DNA from: Prosthecomicrobium pneumaticum | GTDB lineage: Bacteria > Pseudomonadota > Alphaproteobacteria > Rhizobiales > Kaistiaceae | NCBI RefSeq assembly: GCF_014199915.1 | Contig: NZ_JACHOO010000003.1 | Location: 511,690-575,689, forward strand | DNA: 64,000 nucleotides | Direction of reading: 5' to 3' | Translations under genes and position numbers: made by a program | Shown here: piece after piece, positions 26,056 to 34,680 of the stretch | How the letters are laid out: every line of letters begins with the position of its first letter | Numbering within the stretch: position 1 is the first letter of the stretch | Notes under the pieces: model-generated | Told to the model about the DNA's origin: nothing | Seen by the model: the letters and a program-made list of their open reading frames with translations, nothing else | The model's database searches: none

Positions 26056-27519
26056 TCACAGCCCCAGTTCGGCGACGAGCGGCGGCCAGACCTGCGCCCA
26101 GGGCTTGGCGGCCTCGAAGGCGGCGGAGGCGGCGAGCACCAGCGGATCGGCGAGATGGCGGCCGGTGATCTGCAGGCCGACCGGCAGGCCGTCCTTCGTG
26201 AAGCCGGCCGGGATCGAGGCGGCCGGCTGGCCGGTCATGTTCATCGGGAAGGTGAAGGCGAGCCAGTCGCCGGTGCTTCCCATCCGGCCCTCGATCATCT
26301 CCGGTCCCTGCATGTGGACGGGGAAGGGGGGCACCGCGAGCGTCGGGGTGAGCAGAAGGTCGTAGCGCTGCATGAAGCGCCACATCTTGTTGACGACGGC
26401 CTTGCGGACCGTCTTCGCATCGGTGATCTCGGCCGCCTTCCAGTCGTGCTGGATCAAGGCGACGAGGTGGGGCGAGACCTCGCTCTCGCGGCCCTCGATC
26501 ATCTTGCGCATGCCCGTCAGATCCGATTCGCCCATCACGAGCGTCCAGAAATGCGGACCCGGATTGTCCCAGCCGGGATGCGCCTCCTCGACGATGCAGC
26601 CGAGGTCGCGCTCGAAGACCTTCACCGCCTCGCCGACCACGCGGCGCACTTCCGGATCGACCGCGGCATAGCCCCAGTCGGACGAATAGGCGACGCGCAG
26701 CCCGGCGAGCGAGCGGGGTTTCGCCGCGGCGTTCCAGTCGAATTCCGGGCCGGGCAGCGAATAGCGGTCGCGCATGTCGGGACCGGCGGCGATGACGCTC
26801 AGCATCAGCGCGGAATCGGCGACGGTGCGGCTCATCGGCCCGATGTGCTCGAGCGATTCCCAGCTCGACACGCCGGGGAAGCGCTCGTCGCGGCAGCCCG
26901 GATAGAGCGGCACACGGCCCATCGAGGCCTTCATGCCGTAGAGACCGGAATGGGCCGAAGGGATGCGGATCGAGCCGCCGCCGTCCGAGCCGATCGCGAA
27001 GGGCGACACGCCGCAGGCGACCGAGGCGCCGGAACCGGCCGACGAACCGCCCGGCGTCATGGCGAGGTTCCACGGATTGCGCGCCGTGATGCCGAGCGGG
27101 TTGTGGCCGACGCCCGAATAGCCGAATTCCGGCACGGTGGTCTTGCCGAGGATCACGGCGCCGGCCGCCTTCAGCCGCTCGACGACGATGTCGTCCTCTT
27201 CCGGCACCCAGCCCTTGTAGAGGTTGGAGCCCATCGCGGTCTCGATGCCGGCGGTGGCGACGAGATCCTTGATGCCGATCGGCACGCCGCCGAGCGGACC
27301 GGCGTCCTCGCCGGCGGCGATCTTGGCGTCGACGGCCCGCGCCGCGGCGCGCGCCACCTCCGGCGTCGGGACGCAATAGGCGCTGATGTGCGGCTCGAGC
27401 GTCTCCATCCGGCGTAGCGCCGCCTCGGCGACCTCGAGCGCGGAGAGGGCCTTCGAGCGCACCTTCTCGGCGATCTCGACGGCGGTCATGCGGGCGATGG
27501 CGTTGTCGGATGTCGTCAT
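26056..27519 (-). CDS. Amidase-signature hydrolase
   Basis: This 487-aa enzyme has family-typical length and complete signature: Lys in VPIGIKDLVATAG (about 77), TPGGSSAGSGASVACG (about 151-166) and nucleophile Ser in GSDGGGSIRIPSAHSGLYG (about 175-193). The start ATG overlaps the stop of the upstream ATPase gene (ATGA), and a second amidase begins two bases after its stop. It is probably cytoplasmic, cleaving an amide imported by the adjoining transporter. Aryl-acylamidase, indoleacetamide-hydrolase and peptide amidase activities all occur in this family. Confidence 0.85.
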   Translation of the reverse strand: MTTSDNAIARMTAVEIAEKVRSKALSALEVAEAALRRMETLEPHISAYCVPTPEVARAAARAVDAKIAAGEDAGPLGGVPIGIKDLVATAGIETAMGSNLYKGWVPEEDDIVVERLKAAGAVILGKTTVPEFGYSGVGHNPLGITARNPWNLAMTPGGSSAGSGASVACGVSPFAIGSDGGGSIRIPSAHSGLYGMKASMGRVPLYPGCRDERFPGVSSWESLEHIGPMSRTVADSALMLSVIAAGPDMRDRYSLPGPEFDWNAAAKPRSLAGLRVAYSSDWGYAAVDPEVRRVVGEAVKVFERDLGCIVEEAHPGWDNPGPHFWTLVMGESDLTGMRKMIEGRESEVSPHLVALIQHDWKAAEITDAKTVRKAVVNKMWRFMQRYDLLLTPTLAVPPFPVHMQGPEMIEGRMGSTGDWLAFTFPMNMTGQPAASIPAGFTKDGLPVGLQITGRHLADPLVLAASAAFEAAKPWAQVWPPLVAELGL

Positions 27520-28514
27520 TGTCCTTGGCTCCCGAGGGTCTCGGCCGGCGGTCCGGCGAAATGGCAGGCGGCGCTGTGTCCCGCTCCGACCGGCTTCAGC
27601 GGCGGCTTGGTCGTGCCGCAGACGGGCTGGCCGATCGGGCAGCGGCCGTAGAAGCGGCAGGCGTTCGGATCGGGGTCGATCGGGCTCTTCGGGCTGCCGT
27701 CGAGCCGCGGCGGCCGCGCGCCGCGGCGCTGCGGGTCCGGGATCGCGGCGATCAGCGCGCGGGTATAGGGGTGCGCCGGCGCCTCGAAGAGGGCGGAGGC
27801 CGGCGCGCTCTCGACCACTTCGCCGAGATACATCACCACCACCCGCTCGCAGAGCAGCCGCACCACGTCGAGATCGTGCGAGACGAAGACGTAGCTCATG
27901 CCGAGCCGGTCGCGCAGGTCGGCGAGGAGCTTCAGCACCACCGCCTGGACCGAGACGTCGAGCGCCGAGGTCGGCTCGTCGAGGATCAGCAGTTCCGGCT
28001 CGACCGCGATCGCCCGGGCGATGCCGACGCGGGCCTTCTGGCCGCCGGAGAGCTGGTGCGGATAGCGGCCGATCAGCACCTCGGGCAGGCCGACGCGCTC
28101 GAGCGCGGCATGCGCCCGGCGGTCGATCTCGGCGGTGTCGCGGACGCCCGTCAGCCGGCGGATCGGGTCGGCCACCGCCTCGCCGACGGTCAGATGCGGG
28201 TTGAGGCTCTCGGTCGGGTCCTGGAACACCATCTGGATGCGCGGCCGCACCGGGCTCGCGACGAAGCGGCGGAGCGGGATCGCCGCGATGTCCTCGCCCC
28301 TGAAGAGGATCGAGCCGGCGGTCGGCTCGACGAGCCGGGCGAGCACGCGGGCGAGGGTCGACTTGCCGCAGCCGGATTCGCCGACGAGGCCGACGCTCTC
28401 GCCGGTGCCGATCGAAAGGTCGACCCCATCGAGGGCGTGCAGCGTGCCGCGCGTCCGGCCGCTGCCGACCTTGTAGAAGCGCTTCAGCCCCTTCGCTTCG
28501 ACGAGCGCGGTCAC
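27516..28514 (-). CDS. Peptide-type ABC transporter ATP-binding protein (OppF/DppF-like)
   Basis: This 332-aa ATPase has Walker A GESGCGKST (about 45-53), LSGGQKARVGIARA, Walker [13 protein letters not shown], and the C-terminal oligopeptide-transporter extension with Cys-containing CRFYGRCP...C (about 285-310) that often binds an iron-sulfur cluster. I began it at GTG 28514, which overlaps the upstream OppD stop (GTGA). A longer upstream reading is the shadow of oppD. It pairs with OppD as the importer's nucleotide-binding dimer. Confidence 0.88.
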   Translation of the reverse strand: MTALVEAKGLKRFYKVGSGRTRGTLHALDGVDLSIGTGESVGLVGESGCGKSTLARVLARLVEPTAGSILFRGEDIAAIPLRRFVASPVRPRIQMVFQDPTESLNPHLTVGEAVADPIRRLTGVRDTAEIDRRAHAALERVGLPEVLIGRYPHQLSGGQKARVGIARAIAVEPELLILDEPTSALDVSVQAVVLKLLADLRDRLGMSYVFVSHDLDVVRLLCERVVVMYLGEVVESAPASALFEAPAHPYTRALIAAIPDPQRRGARPPRLDGSPKSPIDPDPNACRFYGRCPIGQPVCGTTKPPLKPVGAGHSAACHFAGPPAETLGSQGQ

Positions 28515-29482
28515 AGCGGCCTCCAGCAGCGCACGAGATGGCCGGGTGCGACCTCGGTCGCGGGCAGCGGATCGCTGTCGCAGCGGGCGATCGCCCGGTC
28601 GCAGCGCTCGCGGAAGCGGCAGAGCGGCAGATCGTCCCGCAGCAGGTTGGGGAGGTTGCCCGGAATGCTCGCCAGCCCGTCGACGGACGAGGCCGAGGAC
28701 GGCGTCGCGGCGATCAGCCGGGCGCTGTAGGGATGGGCCGGCCGGGCGAGCAGATCGGCGACGGGTGCGGTCTCGACGACGTGGCCGGCGTGCATGACGA
28801 CGACGCGGTCGCAATATTCCCCGGCGAGGCCGAGATCGTGGGTGATCAGGATCGCCGCCATGCGGGAATGGTCGACGAGGTCGCGCACCAGATCGAGGAT
28901 CACCGCCTGGGTCGTCACGTCGAGCCCGGTGGTCGGTTCGTCGGCGATCAGGAGCATCGGCTCGCAGGCGAGCGCCATGGCGATCATCACGCGCTGGCAC
29001 ATGCCGCCGGACAGCTCGAAGGGATAGGCGTCGTAGCGCCGTTCGGGGTCGGGGATGCGGACCTTGCGCAGCGCCGCGATCGCCTTCTCCTTGGCCTGCC
29101 GCCGCGGCACGGGACCGTGCCGGACGAGCACGTCTTCGATCTGCTTGCCGACCGGGCGGATCGGATTGAGCGCGGTGCGCGGGCTCTGGAAGATCATCGA
29201 GATCTCGCGGCCGCGCATGCCGCGCAGCGCCGACCGGTCGCCGGCGAGGAGGTCGGCGCCGGCAAAGTCGAGCCGCGCCGCGCCGAGCTCGGCATTGTCG
29301 TCGAGCAGGTCCATGATCGCATAGGCGCTCACCGACTTGCCCGAGCCGCTCTCGCCGACGATGCCGAGGATCTCGCCGCGCTGCACCTCGAAGGAGATGC
29401 CGTCGAGAGCCTTGACCCGCCCGTCGCGGGTGCGGAAGTCGAGGCTCATGCCCTCGACCGCGAGGAGGGGCGGCGCGCTCAT
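28511..29482 (-). CDS. Peptide-type ABC transporter ATP-binding protein (OppD/DppD-like)
   Basis: This 323-aa ATPase has Walker A GESGSGKS (about 39-46), a Q-loop in IFQSPRTALNP, signature LSGGMCQRVMIAMA, Walker B LLIADEPTTGLD, the switch region ILITHDLG and a C-terminal region with CRFRERCDRAIARC. Start ATG at 29482 overlaps the permease stop (ATGA). The 'GGMCQR' signature is a normal variant in this family. It works with OppF and the two permeases. Confidence 0.88.
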   Translation of the reverse strand: MSAPPLLAVEGMSLDFRTRDGRVKALDGISFEVQRGEILGIVGESGSGKSVSAYAIMDLLDDNAELGAARLDFAGADLLAGDRSALRGMRGREISMIFQSPRTALNPIRPVGKQIEDVLVRHGPVPRRQAKEKAIAALRKVRIPDPERRYDAYPFELSGGMCQRVMIAMALACEPMLLIADEPTTGLDVTTQAVILDLVRDLVDHSRMAAILITHDLGLAGEYCDRVVVMHAGHVVETAPVADLLARPAHPYSARLIAATPSSASSVDGLASIPGNLPNLLRDDLPLCRFRERCDRAIARCDSDPLPATEVAPGHLVRCWRPL

Positions 29483-30330
29483 GTCCGCCTCCGCGGATCG
29501 ATCATGTCGCGCAGGCCGTCGCCGAGCAGGTTGAAGCAGAACACGGCGAGCACGAGCGCGCCGCCGGGGAAGACGAAGGTCCACCACTCGCCGGAGAAGA
29601 TGAAGCTGGCGCCCTCCGAGACCATGATGCCCCATTCGGCGGCGGGCGGCCGCACGCCGAGGCCGATGAAGGAGAGGCCGGCGGCGTTGAGGATCGCCCA
29701 GCCCATGTTGAGCGAGGCCTGCACCATCATCGGCGGCAGGATGTTCGGCACGATGTGGCGCACGAGGATGCGCGCCGCGCCATTGCCGCCCATCCGGGCC
29801 GCCTCGACATAGGCCATGTCGCGCCGGATGTTCACTTCGGCGCGGGCGAAGCGGCCGTAGAAGGGCAGGTTGATGATCACCGTCGCGATGACGATGTTGG
29901 CGACCGAATTGCCGAGCGCCGCGACGATGCCCATGGCGAGCACGAAGAGCGGGAAGGCCATGATCGTGTCGAAAACCCGGCCGATCAGATGGTCGATGAA
30001 GCCGCCGCGATAGCCGGCGATGGCGCCGAGCGTCGTGCCGATCGCGAGCGAGAGGAGCACGGCCGAGACCGCCATGCCGAGATCGAGCCGGGCCGCGACG
30101 ACGACGCGGCTCAGAATGTCGCGGCCGAGCTGGTCGGTGCCGAACCAGTGTTCCGCCGAGGGCGGCATCAGCCGGCTGTCGGAATTGGTGGCGAGCGGAT
30201 CGTGCGGAACGAGCGCGGGGCCGACGATGGCGCAGGCGACGAGAAGGGCGAAGATCGCGAGCGCGATCGCGGTGAGCGGGTTTTCGCCGAAGGCGTAGCG
30301 GAGGTCGCGGAGCCGGAGCGTCGTCGCCAT
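29479..30330 (-). CDS. Peptide-type ABC transporter permease (DppC-like)
   Basis: This 283-aa membrane protein has an N-terminal segment NPLTAIALAIFALLVACAIVG and a DppC-type periplasmic region including HWFGTDQLGRDILSRVVVAARLDL. The EAA loop MAYVEAARMGGNGAARILVRHIVPN (about 174-198) contacts the ATPases. The gene starts 3 bases after the DppB gene stops. Together they form the transmembrane channel for the binding protein at 22912. Confidence 0.9.
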   Translation of the reverse strand: MATTLRLRDLRYAFGENPLTAIALAIFALLVACAIVGPALVPHDPLATNSDSRLMPPSAEHWFGTDQLGRDILSRVVVAARLDLGMAVSAVLLSLAIGTTLGAIAGYRGGFIDHLIGRVFDTIMAFPLFVLAMGIVAALGNSVANIVIATVIINLPFYGRFARAEVNIRRDMAYVEAARMGGNGAARILVRHIVPNILPPMMVQASLNMGWAILNAAGLSFIGLGVRPPAAEWGIMVSEGASFIFSGEWWTFVFPGGALVLAVFCFNLLGDGLRDMIDPRRRT

Positions 30331-30333
30331 CGC

Positions 30334-31353
30334 TCAGCCCTCGAACCGGACGCGGGGGTCGATCAGCCCGGCGACGAGATCGACCGCGAGGTTGAGCAGC
30401 ACATAGGCGACCGCCATCAGGAGGATGAAGCCCTGCACGGCGGCATAGTCGGAGGCGATCACCGCGCTGACCGCATAGGAACCGACGCCCGGCCAGCCGA
30501 ACACCTGCTCGATCAGCACGTTCGAGCCGAGCAGGAAGGAGAACACCATGCCCATCGTGTTGACGATGCCGAGGAGGGCATTGCGGAAGGCGTAGGTGAA
30601 GAGGACGGTGCGGCGCGACAGGCCGTTCGCCCGGGCGGTGCGCACGAAGTCCGAGCCGAGCGCGGTCAGCATCGCCGCCCGCGTCATCCGGGCGATCGGG
30701 GCGAGGGCGAAGAGCCCGAGCGAGATCGAGGGCAGGACGAGCTGCGCCGCCGCGCCGCGGAAGGCCTCGAGATCGCCGGCGAGCAGCGTGTCGACGAGCA
30801 GGAAGCCCGTCACGGTCGGCGGCATCGAATAGTAGATTTCGTCGAGCCGGCCGAGCGGCTGCGGCACCCAGCCGAGCAGATAGTAGAAGAGATAGACGAA
30901 GAGCAGCGCGACGAAGAAGGTCGGGAAGGCGGCGCCGACCGTGACGAGCGCGCGGCAGAGATGGTCGACGAGCGAATCGGGCTTCGCCGCGGCGAGCACG
31001 CCGAGGGGCACCGCGAGCACGACCGCGAAGAGCAGCGCGCAGAGCGTCAGCTCCATCGACGCCGGCAGGCGCTGCACGAGATCGTCGAGCACCGGCTGGC
31101 CCGTCGTCAGCGCATTGCCGAGGCTGCCATGGGCGAGGTCGAGGACATAACGGACGAACTGCTCCGGCCAGCTCTTGTCGAGGCCGAGGCTCTCGCGCAC
31201 CTGCTGGACCGATTCCGCATTCGCCGCCGGGCCGGCGAAATAGACCGCCGGATCGCCGGGCAGGGCGCGCGACAGGAGGAAGGTGACGATGATCACCCCG
31301 ATGAGGCTCGGGATGGCGCCGGCCACCCGCCGCAGCAGCGAGAAGGACCCCAT
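30334..31353 (-). CDS. Peptide-type ABC transporter permease (DppB-like), operon start
   Basis: This 339-aa membrane protein is the first gene of the leftward Dpp/amidase operon. It begins with a hydrophobic helix (VAGAIPSLIGVIIVTFLLSRALPGDP, the conserved DppB N-terminus). It has the EAA loop GSDFVRTARANGLSRRTVLFTYAFRNAL, and ends in GLIDPRVRFEG, as DppB proteins do. I used ATG 31353, preceded by a GGAGCGCTA-like site; the reading further upstream is not DppB-like. It diverges from the response regulator gene at 31566. Confidence 0.9.
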   Translation of the reverse strand: MGSFSLLRRVAGAIPSLIGVIIVTFLLSRALPGDPAVYFAGPAANAESVQQVRESLGLDKSWPEQFVRYVLDLAHGSLGNALTTGQPVLDDLVQRLPASMELTLCALLFAVVLAVPLGVLAAAKPDSLVDHLCRALVTVGAAFPTFFVALLFVYLFYYLLGWVPQPLGRLDEIYYSMPPTVTGFLLVDTLLAGDLEAFRGAAAQLVLPSISLGLFALAPIARMTRAAMLTALGSDFVRTARANGLSRRTVLFTYAFRNALLGIVNTMGMVFSFLLGSNVLIEQVFGWPGVGSYAVSAVIASDYAAVQGFILLMAVAYVLLNLAVDLVAGLIDPRVRFEG

Positions 31354-31518
31354 CCGTCTAGCGCTCCCGCCGGCCGGCGAGACGGGTGGAAGAGAGGGCG
31401 CGGAAACGGCAGGAAAGATGCATGGGGTCGGGCTCCGCTCATCGCCGCGCCCTGGCCGGCGGGCGCCTGTCACGCCGTGGAGCTTCGCGAGCCGATGTGA
31501 ACGAGTCCGCGCCGGACT

Positions 31519-31546
31519 TTGAACCGGGAGGATAATTTTGTAGAAA
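31519..31546 (+). promoter_or_regulatory. Possible promoter of response regulator gene
   Basis: TTGAAC (31519-31524), a 16-base spacer and TAGAAA (31541-31546) lie about 20 bases before the response regulator start, in an AT-rich patch. The match is moderate. Confidence 0.4.
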
Positions 31547-31565
31547 TTTGTGAACGAGGATTCGG

Positions 31566-32273
31566 ATGGTGCGACAGGACAGGACCGATGCCCGGCTCGG
31601 CGTCGTCGATGACGATGCCTCGATCCGCGAGACGCTCGCCGGCTTCCTGGAGGCGGAGGGCTATGACGTGCGCTGCGCGGCCGATGCGGACGGGCTCGAC
31701 CGGCTGATGCGGCCCGACCCGCTCGATCTGGTCCTGCTCGACATCCGGCTGCCGGGCGTCGACGGGCTGACGCTGACCCGAGCGCTGCGGGCGCGGTCCG
31801 AACTCGGCATCATCCTGATCACCGGACGCAACGACAAGGTCGACCGTATCCTCGGCCTCGAATACGGCGCCGACGACTATATCGCCAAGCCGGTCGACGA
31901 GCGCGAACTGCTGCCGCGGGTGCGCAACCTGCTCCGCCGGGTCGGCCACAGCCGGCTGGCGAGCCCGACCGAGACGCTGCGCTTCGGCCGCCATACGCTC
32001 GATCTCGGGCGCCGCCTCGTCACCGACGAGACGGGCGGCGCGGTGCCGCTGACGACGGCGGAGTTCGATCTGCTCGCCGTCTTCGTGCGCCATCCCGGCC
32101 AGGTGATGTCGCGCGAACGGCTGATCGCTGCCTCGAGCCACCGCCGTTTCGACCCGCTCGACCGCACCATCGATACGCTGGTGCGCCGGCTGCGCCGCAA
32201 GCTCGAGGTCGATCCGGAGCGGCCGAGCCTGATCACCACGGTGCACGGCGCCGGCTATCTGTTCTCCGCCTGA
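31566..32273 (+). CDS. OmpR-family response regulator
   Basis: This 235-aa DNA-binding regulator has a receiver domain (about 10-125) with an acidic pocket VVDDD (13-17), phospho-acceptor Asp59 (LVLLDIRLPG), Thr86 and Lys108 (DDYIAKPV). The C-terminal winged helix (about 135-235; LTTAEFDLLAVFVRHPGQVMSRERL, RTIDTLVRRLRRKLE, ITTVHGAGYLF) is classic OmpR/PhoB type. GAGGA precedes ATG at 31566. Its 3' end overlaps by 19 bases that of the convergent hybrid kinase gene, its probable partner. It also faces the dppB promoter region. Confidence 0.93.
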   Translation: MVRQDRTDARLGVVDDDASIRETLAGFLEAEGYDVRCAADADGLDRLMRPDPLDLVLLDIRLPGVDGLTLTRALRARSELGIILITGRNDKVDRILGLEYGADDYIAKPVDERELLPRVRNLLRRVGHSRLASPTETLRFGRHTLDLGRRLVTDETGGAVPLTTAEFDLLAVFVRHPGQVMSRERLIAASSHRRFDPLDRTIDTLVRRLRRKLEVDPERPSLITTVHGAGYLFSA

Positions 32274-34675
32274 AGCGCCGGCTCGGCGGCTGCCGCGCCG
32301 CCACGGGGGAGCGCCGCGATGCGGGCGGCCGCTTCGTGATGGGCTGCGACGAGGGGGAGAGCGGCCTCGGCGACCGCCGCGGGCCCGTCCGCGACCGCCT
32401 CCTCGAGCCGCTCGGCGGCTTCGGCGAGCCCGTCGAAGCCGACATTGCGGGCCGCCCCGGCGAGCCGGTGGGCGTGATCGGCGAGCCCCGCCATATCGAG
32501 CCGCGAACAGCCTTCGGCGATCGCCTCGACCGCCTCTTCCGCGACGCCGGCGAAGGCGGCGAGGATACGGTCCGTCCGCTCGTGGCCGAGGGTCTCGCGC
32601 AGATGGACGAGCCGCGCCGGCTCGGCGGCGGCGCGCGGCGGTTGCGGCGTCCTGGCGAGCGCGGCCCGCAGCCGGTCGGCCTCGACCGGTTTCTCGATCA
32701 CCGCGTCGAGGCCGCGCAGCAGATAGAGCGGCCGGTCGGTCGCCGCGAGATGGGCCGTCAGGCCGATCACCGGACCGAGATGGCGGCCGGCGCCGGGATC
32801 GGCGCGGATCGCCCGGGTGGCGGCGAGGCCGTCGACCTCCGGCATGCGGATGTCCATCAGCACGAGGTCGTAGCGCCCGGCCGAGAGCGCGGCGAGCGCC
32901 TCCTCGGCCGAGGAGACGGCCTCGACGGTGCAGCCCTCGGCGCGCAGCAGGTCGGCCACCACGTCGCGGTTGAGGGCGACATCGTCGACGACGAGCACCC
33001 GCCCCGCGAGCGGCCCGCGTGGCGCCGCCTCGACGTCCGCGGCGAGGCCGAAGGGCAGCCGGACGCGGAAGGTCGAGCCGCGGCCGAGTTCGCTCTCGGC
33101 CGTGATTCCGCCGCCCATCGCCTCGGCGAGCCCCTTGCTGATGGCGAGGCCGAGGCCGGTGCCGCCATAGCGCCGGCTGCGGCCGGTCTCGGCCTGCGAG
33201 AAGGGCTGAAACAGCCGCGGCAGCACCTCGGCGGCGATGCCGATGCCGCTGTCGATCACCTCGATCGCCAGTTCGATCGTCGCCTCGTCGCGCCGTGCGA
33301 CGTCGGTGCGCACCTCGATGCCGCCCGCCTCGGTGAATTTGATGCCGTTGCCGACGAGGTTGATGAGGATCTGCTGCAGTCGGGCGGGATCGCCGAACAC
33401 TTCCGGCGGCAGCGGCGAGAGCATCGTGACGCGCACGCCGAGACCCTTTTCCGGCGCGGCGGCGCTCGCGAGCGTCACCGCCGCGGTGATCGTCTCGCGC
33501 GGGTCGAAGCTGCGCCGCTCGAGCCGCATATGGCCGATCTCGAGCAGGGCGAGGTCGACGATGTCGTTGATGATCACGCCGAGCGTGCGGCTCGCCTCGA
33601 CCATGCGGCGGACGATCCGCATCGGCGTCTCGGCGAGCGGCTGGCGGGCGAGCAGCTGGGCGAGGCCGAGCACGCCGTTCACCGGCGTGCGCAGCTCGTG
33701 GCTGATCATCGCGAGCGATTCGGATTTCATCCGGCCGAGCGCCTCGGCGGCGTTCTTCGCCCGGACGAGCGCCATCTCGGCCTCGTGCCGCACGGTGATG
33801 TCGACGATGCTCGCGATGATCATGCGCCGCGCACGCACCACGAGCGCCTGGCGCGAGACCAGTACGTGGCGGGTGGTGCCATCGCCATCGAGAAGGGCGA
33901 ACTCCCGCGTCTCGGCGGCGCCCTCGACGCCGTCGGCGGCGACCAGCCAGTCGAACAGCGCGCCGTGCCGGGCGAGCGCGCTCTTGAGGCCGCCGACCGA
34001 GCCGGCGGGCGTGCCGGGGAAGAGCTCGTGCGCGGCGGCGTTCGCAAACTCCGCGCGTCCCGCGTCGTCGATCAGGAGCAGCGGCACCGGCGAGGAATCG
34101 AGCAGCCGGCGCACCGAATAGTCGCTCAGCCGGCTTTCGCGCACGAGGAGGAGCAGTGAGCCGAGGAAGACGACGCAGCCGATATCGATGGCGAGCCGGC
34201 TCCATAGTCCGACCGTCAGCGCCGTTACCGGTGCCGAGGTCATCACCGCCACCGTGCCGTCGCGGATCGCCGCGAAGAGCCGGCCGTTGCGGATGACGAA
34301 CTTGCCGCCGGTGTCCTCCTGCGGCGCCGCGTGCACGCCGAGGAGGGCGAGCGCCGGCTCTCGGACACCGGCCCCGGCGAGCGGGATGGCGATCGTCGCC
34401 TGGCCGGCGAGCGGCGCGAGGCCGGACGGCGCGTCGCCGAGCGCCCGGCCGGGATCGTCGATCACCGTCTTCAGTTCGGCGATGCCCGGCTGTGCGGCGA
34501 CGGTCGCGAATTGCAGCGCCAGCCGCGCCTCGTGGATGGCGAGATTGCTCTGGATGTCCTTCCGCGCCTGGAGGAGCAGGAAAGCGAGCGAGGAGACGAG
34601 GATGATCGCGACGAGGCCGGTGCGGGCCTCGATCGGGGTGCGGGAGAGGAGCGGGCGGTTCCGCCGGTCGGGCAT
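32255..34675 (-). CDS. Hybrid sensor histidine kinase with receiver and HPt domains
   Basis: This 806-aa multi-step phosphorelay kinase resembles TorS/ArcB in layout. Domains in order: membrane helix (about 20-37), a periplasmic region of about 110 aa, second helix (about 152-172), PAS (about 185-290), HisKA with SHELRTPVNG (His about 325), HATPase (NLVGNGIKF, GTGLGLAISKGL), receiver (VVDD...LVLMDIRMP, Asp about 607) and C-terminal HPt (HAHRLAGAARNVG, His about 734). It lies 5 bases after a cytosine-permease-like gene, so transport and sensing are probably linked. A longer reading upstream is only that gene in another frame. Confidence 0.9.
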   Translation of the reverse strand: MPDRRNRPLLSRTPIEARTGLVAIILVSSLAFLLLQARKDIQSNLAIHEARLALQFATVAAQPGIAELKTVIDDPGRALGDAPSGLAPLAGQATIAIPLAGAGVREPALALLGVHAAPQEDTGGKFVIRNGRLFAAIRDGTVAVMTSAPVTALTVGLWSRLAIDIGCVVFLGSLLLLVRESRLSDYSVRRLLDSSPVPLLLIDDAGRAEFANAAAHELFPGTPAGSVGGLKSALARHGALFDWLVAADGVEGAAETREFALLDGDGTTRHVLVSRQALVVRARRMIIASIVDITVRHEAEMALVRAKNAAEALGRMKSESLAMISHELRTPVNGVLGLAQLLARQPLAETPMRIVRRMVEASRTLGVIINDIVDLALLEIGHMRLERRSFDPRETITAAVTLASAAAPEKGLGVRVTMLSPLPPEVFGDPARLQQILINLVGNGIKFTEAGGIEVRTDVARRDEATIELAIEVIDSGIGIAAEVLPRLFQPFSQAETGRSRRYGGTGLGLAISKGLAEAMGGGITAESELGRGSTFRVRLPFGLAADVEAAPRGPLAGRVLVVDDVALNRDVVADLLRAEGCTVEAVSSAEEALAALSAGRYDLVLMDIRMPEVDGLAATRAIRADPGAGRHLGPVIGLTAHLAATDRPLYLLRGLDAVIEKPVEADRLRAALARTPQPPRAAAEPARLVHLRETLGHERTDRILAAFAGVAEEAVEAIAEGCSRLDMAGLADHAHRLAGAARNVGFDGLAEAAERLEEAVADGPAAVAEAALPLVAAHHEAAARIAALPRGGAAAAEPALQAENR

Positions 34676-34680
34676 CGCGC

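Noticed and set aside
24641-27376. A 911-aa open frame on the minus strand
   Set aside because: Its first part is an out-of-frame shadow of the amidase at 26056-27519, and only the part from 26053 is real.
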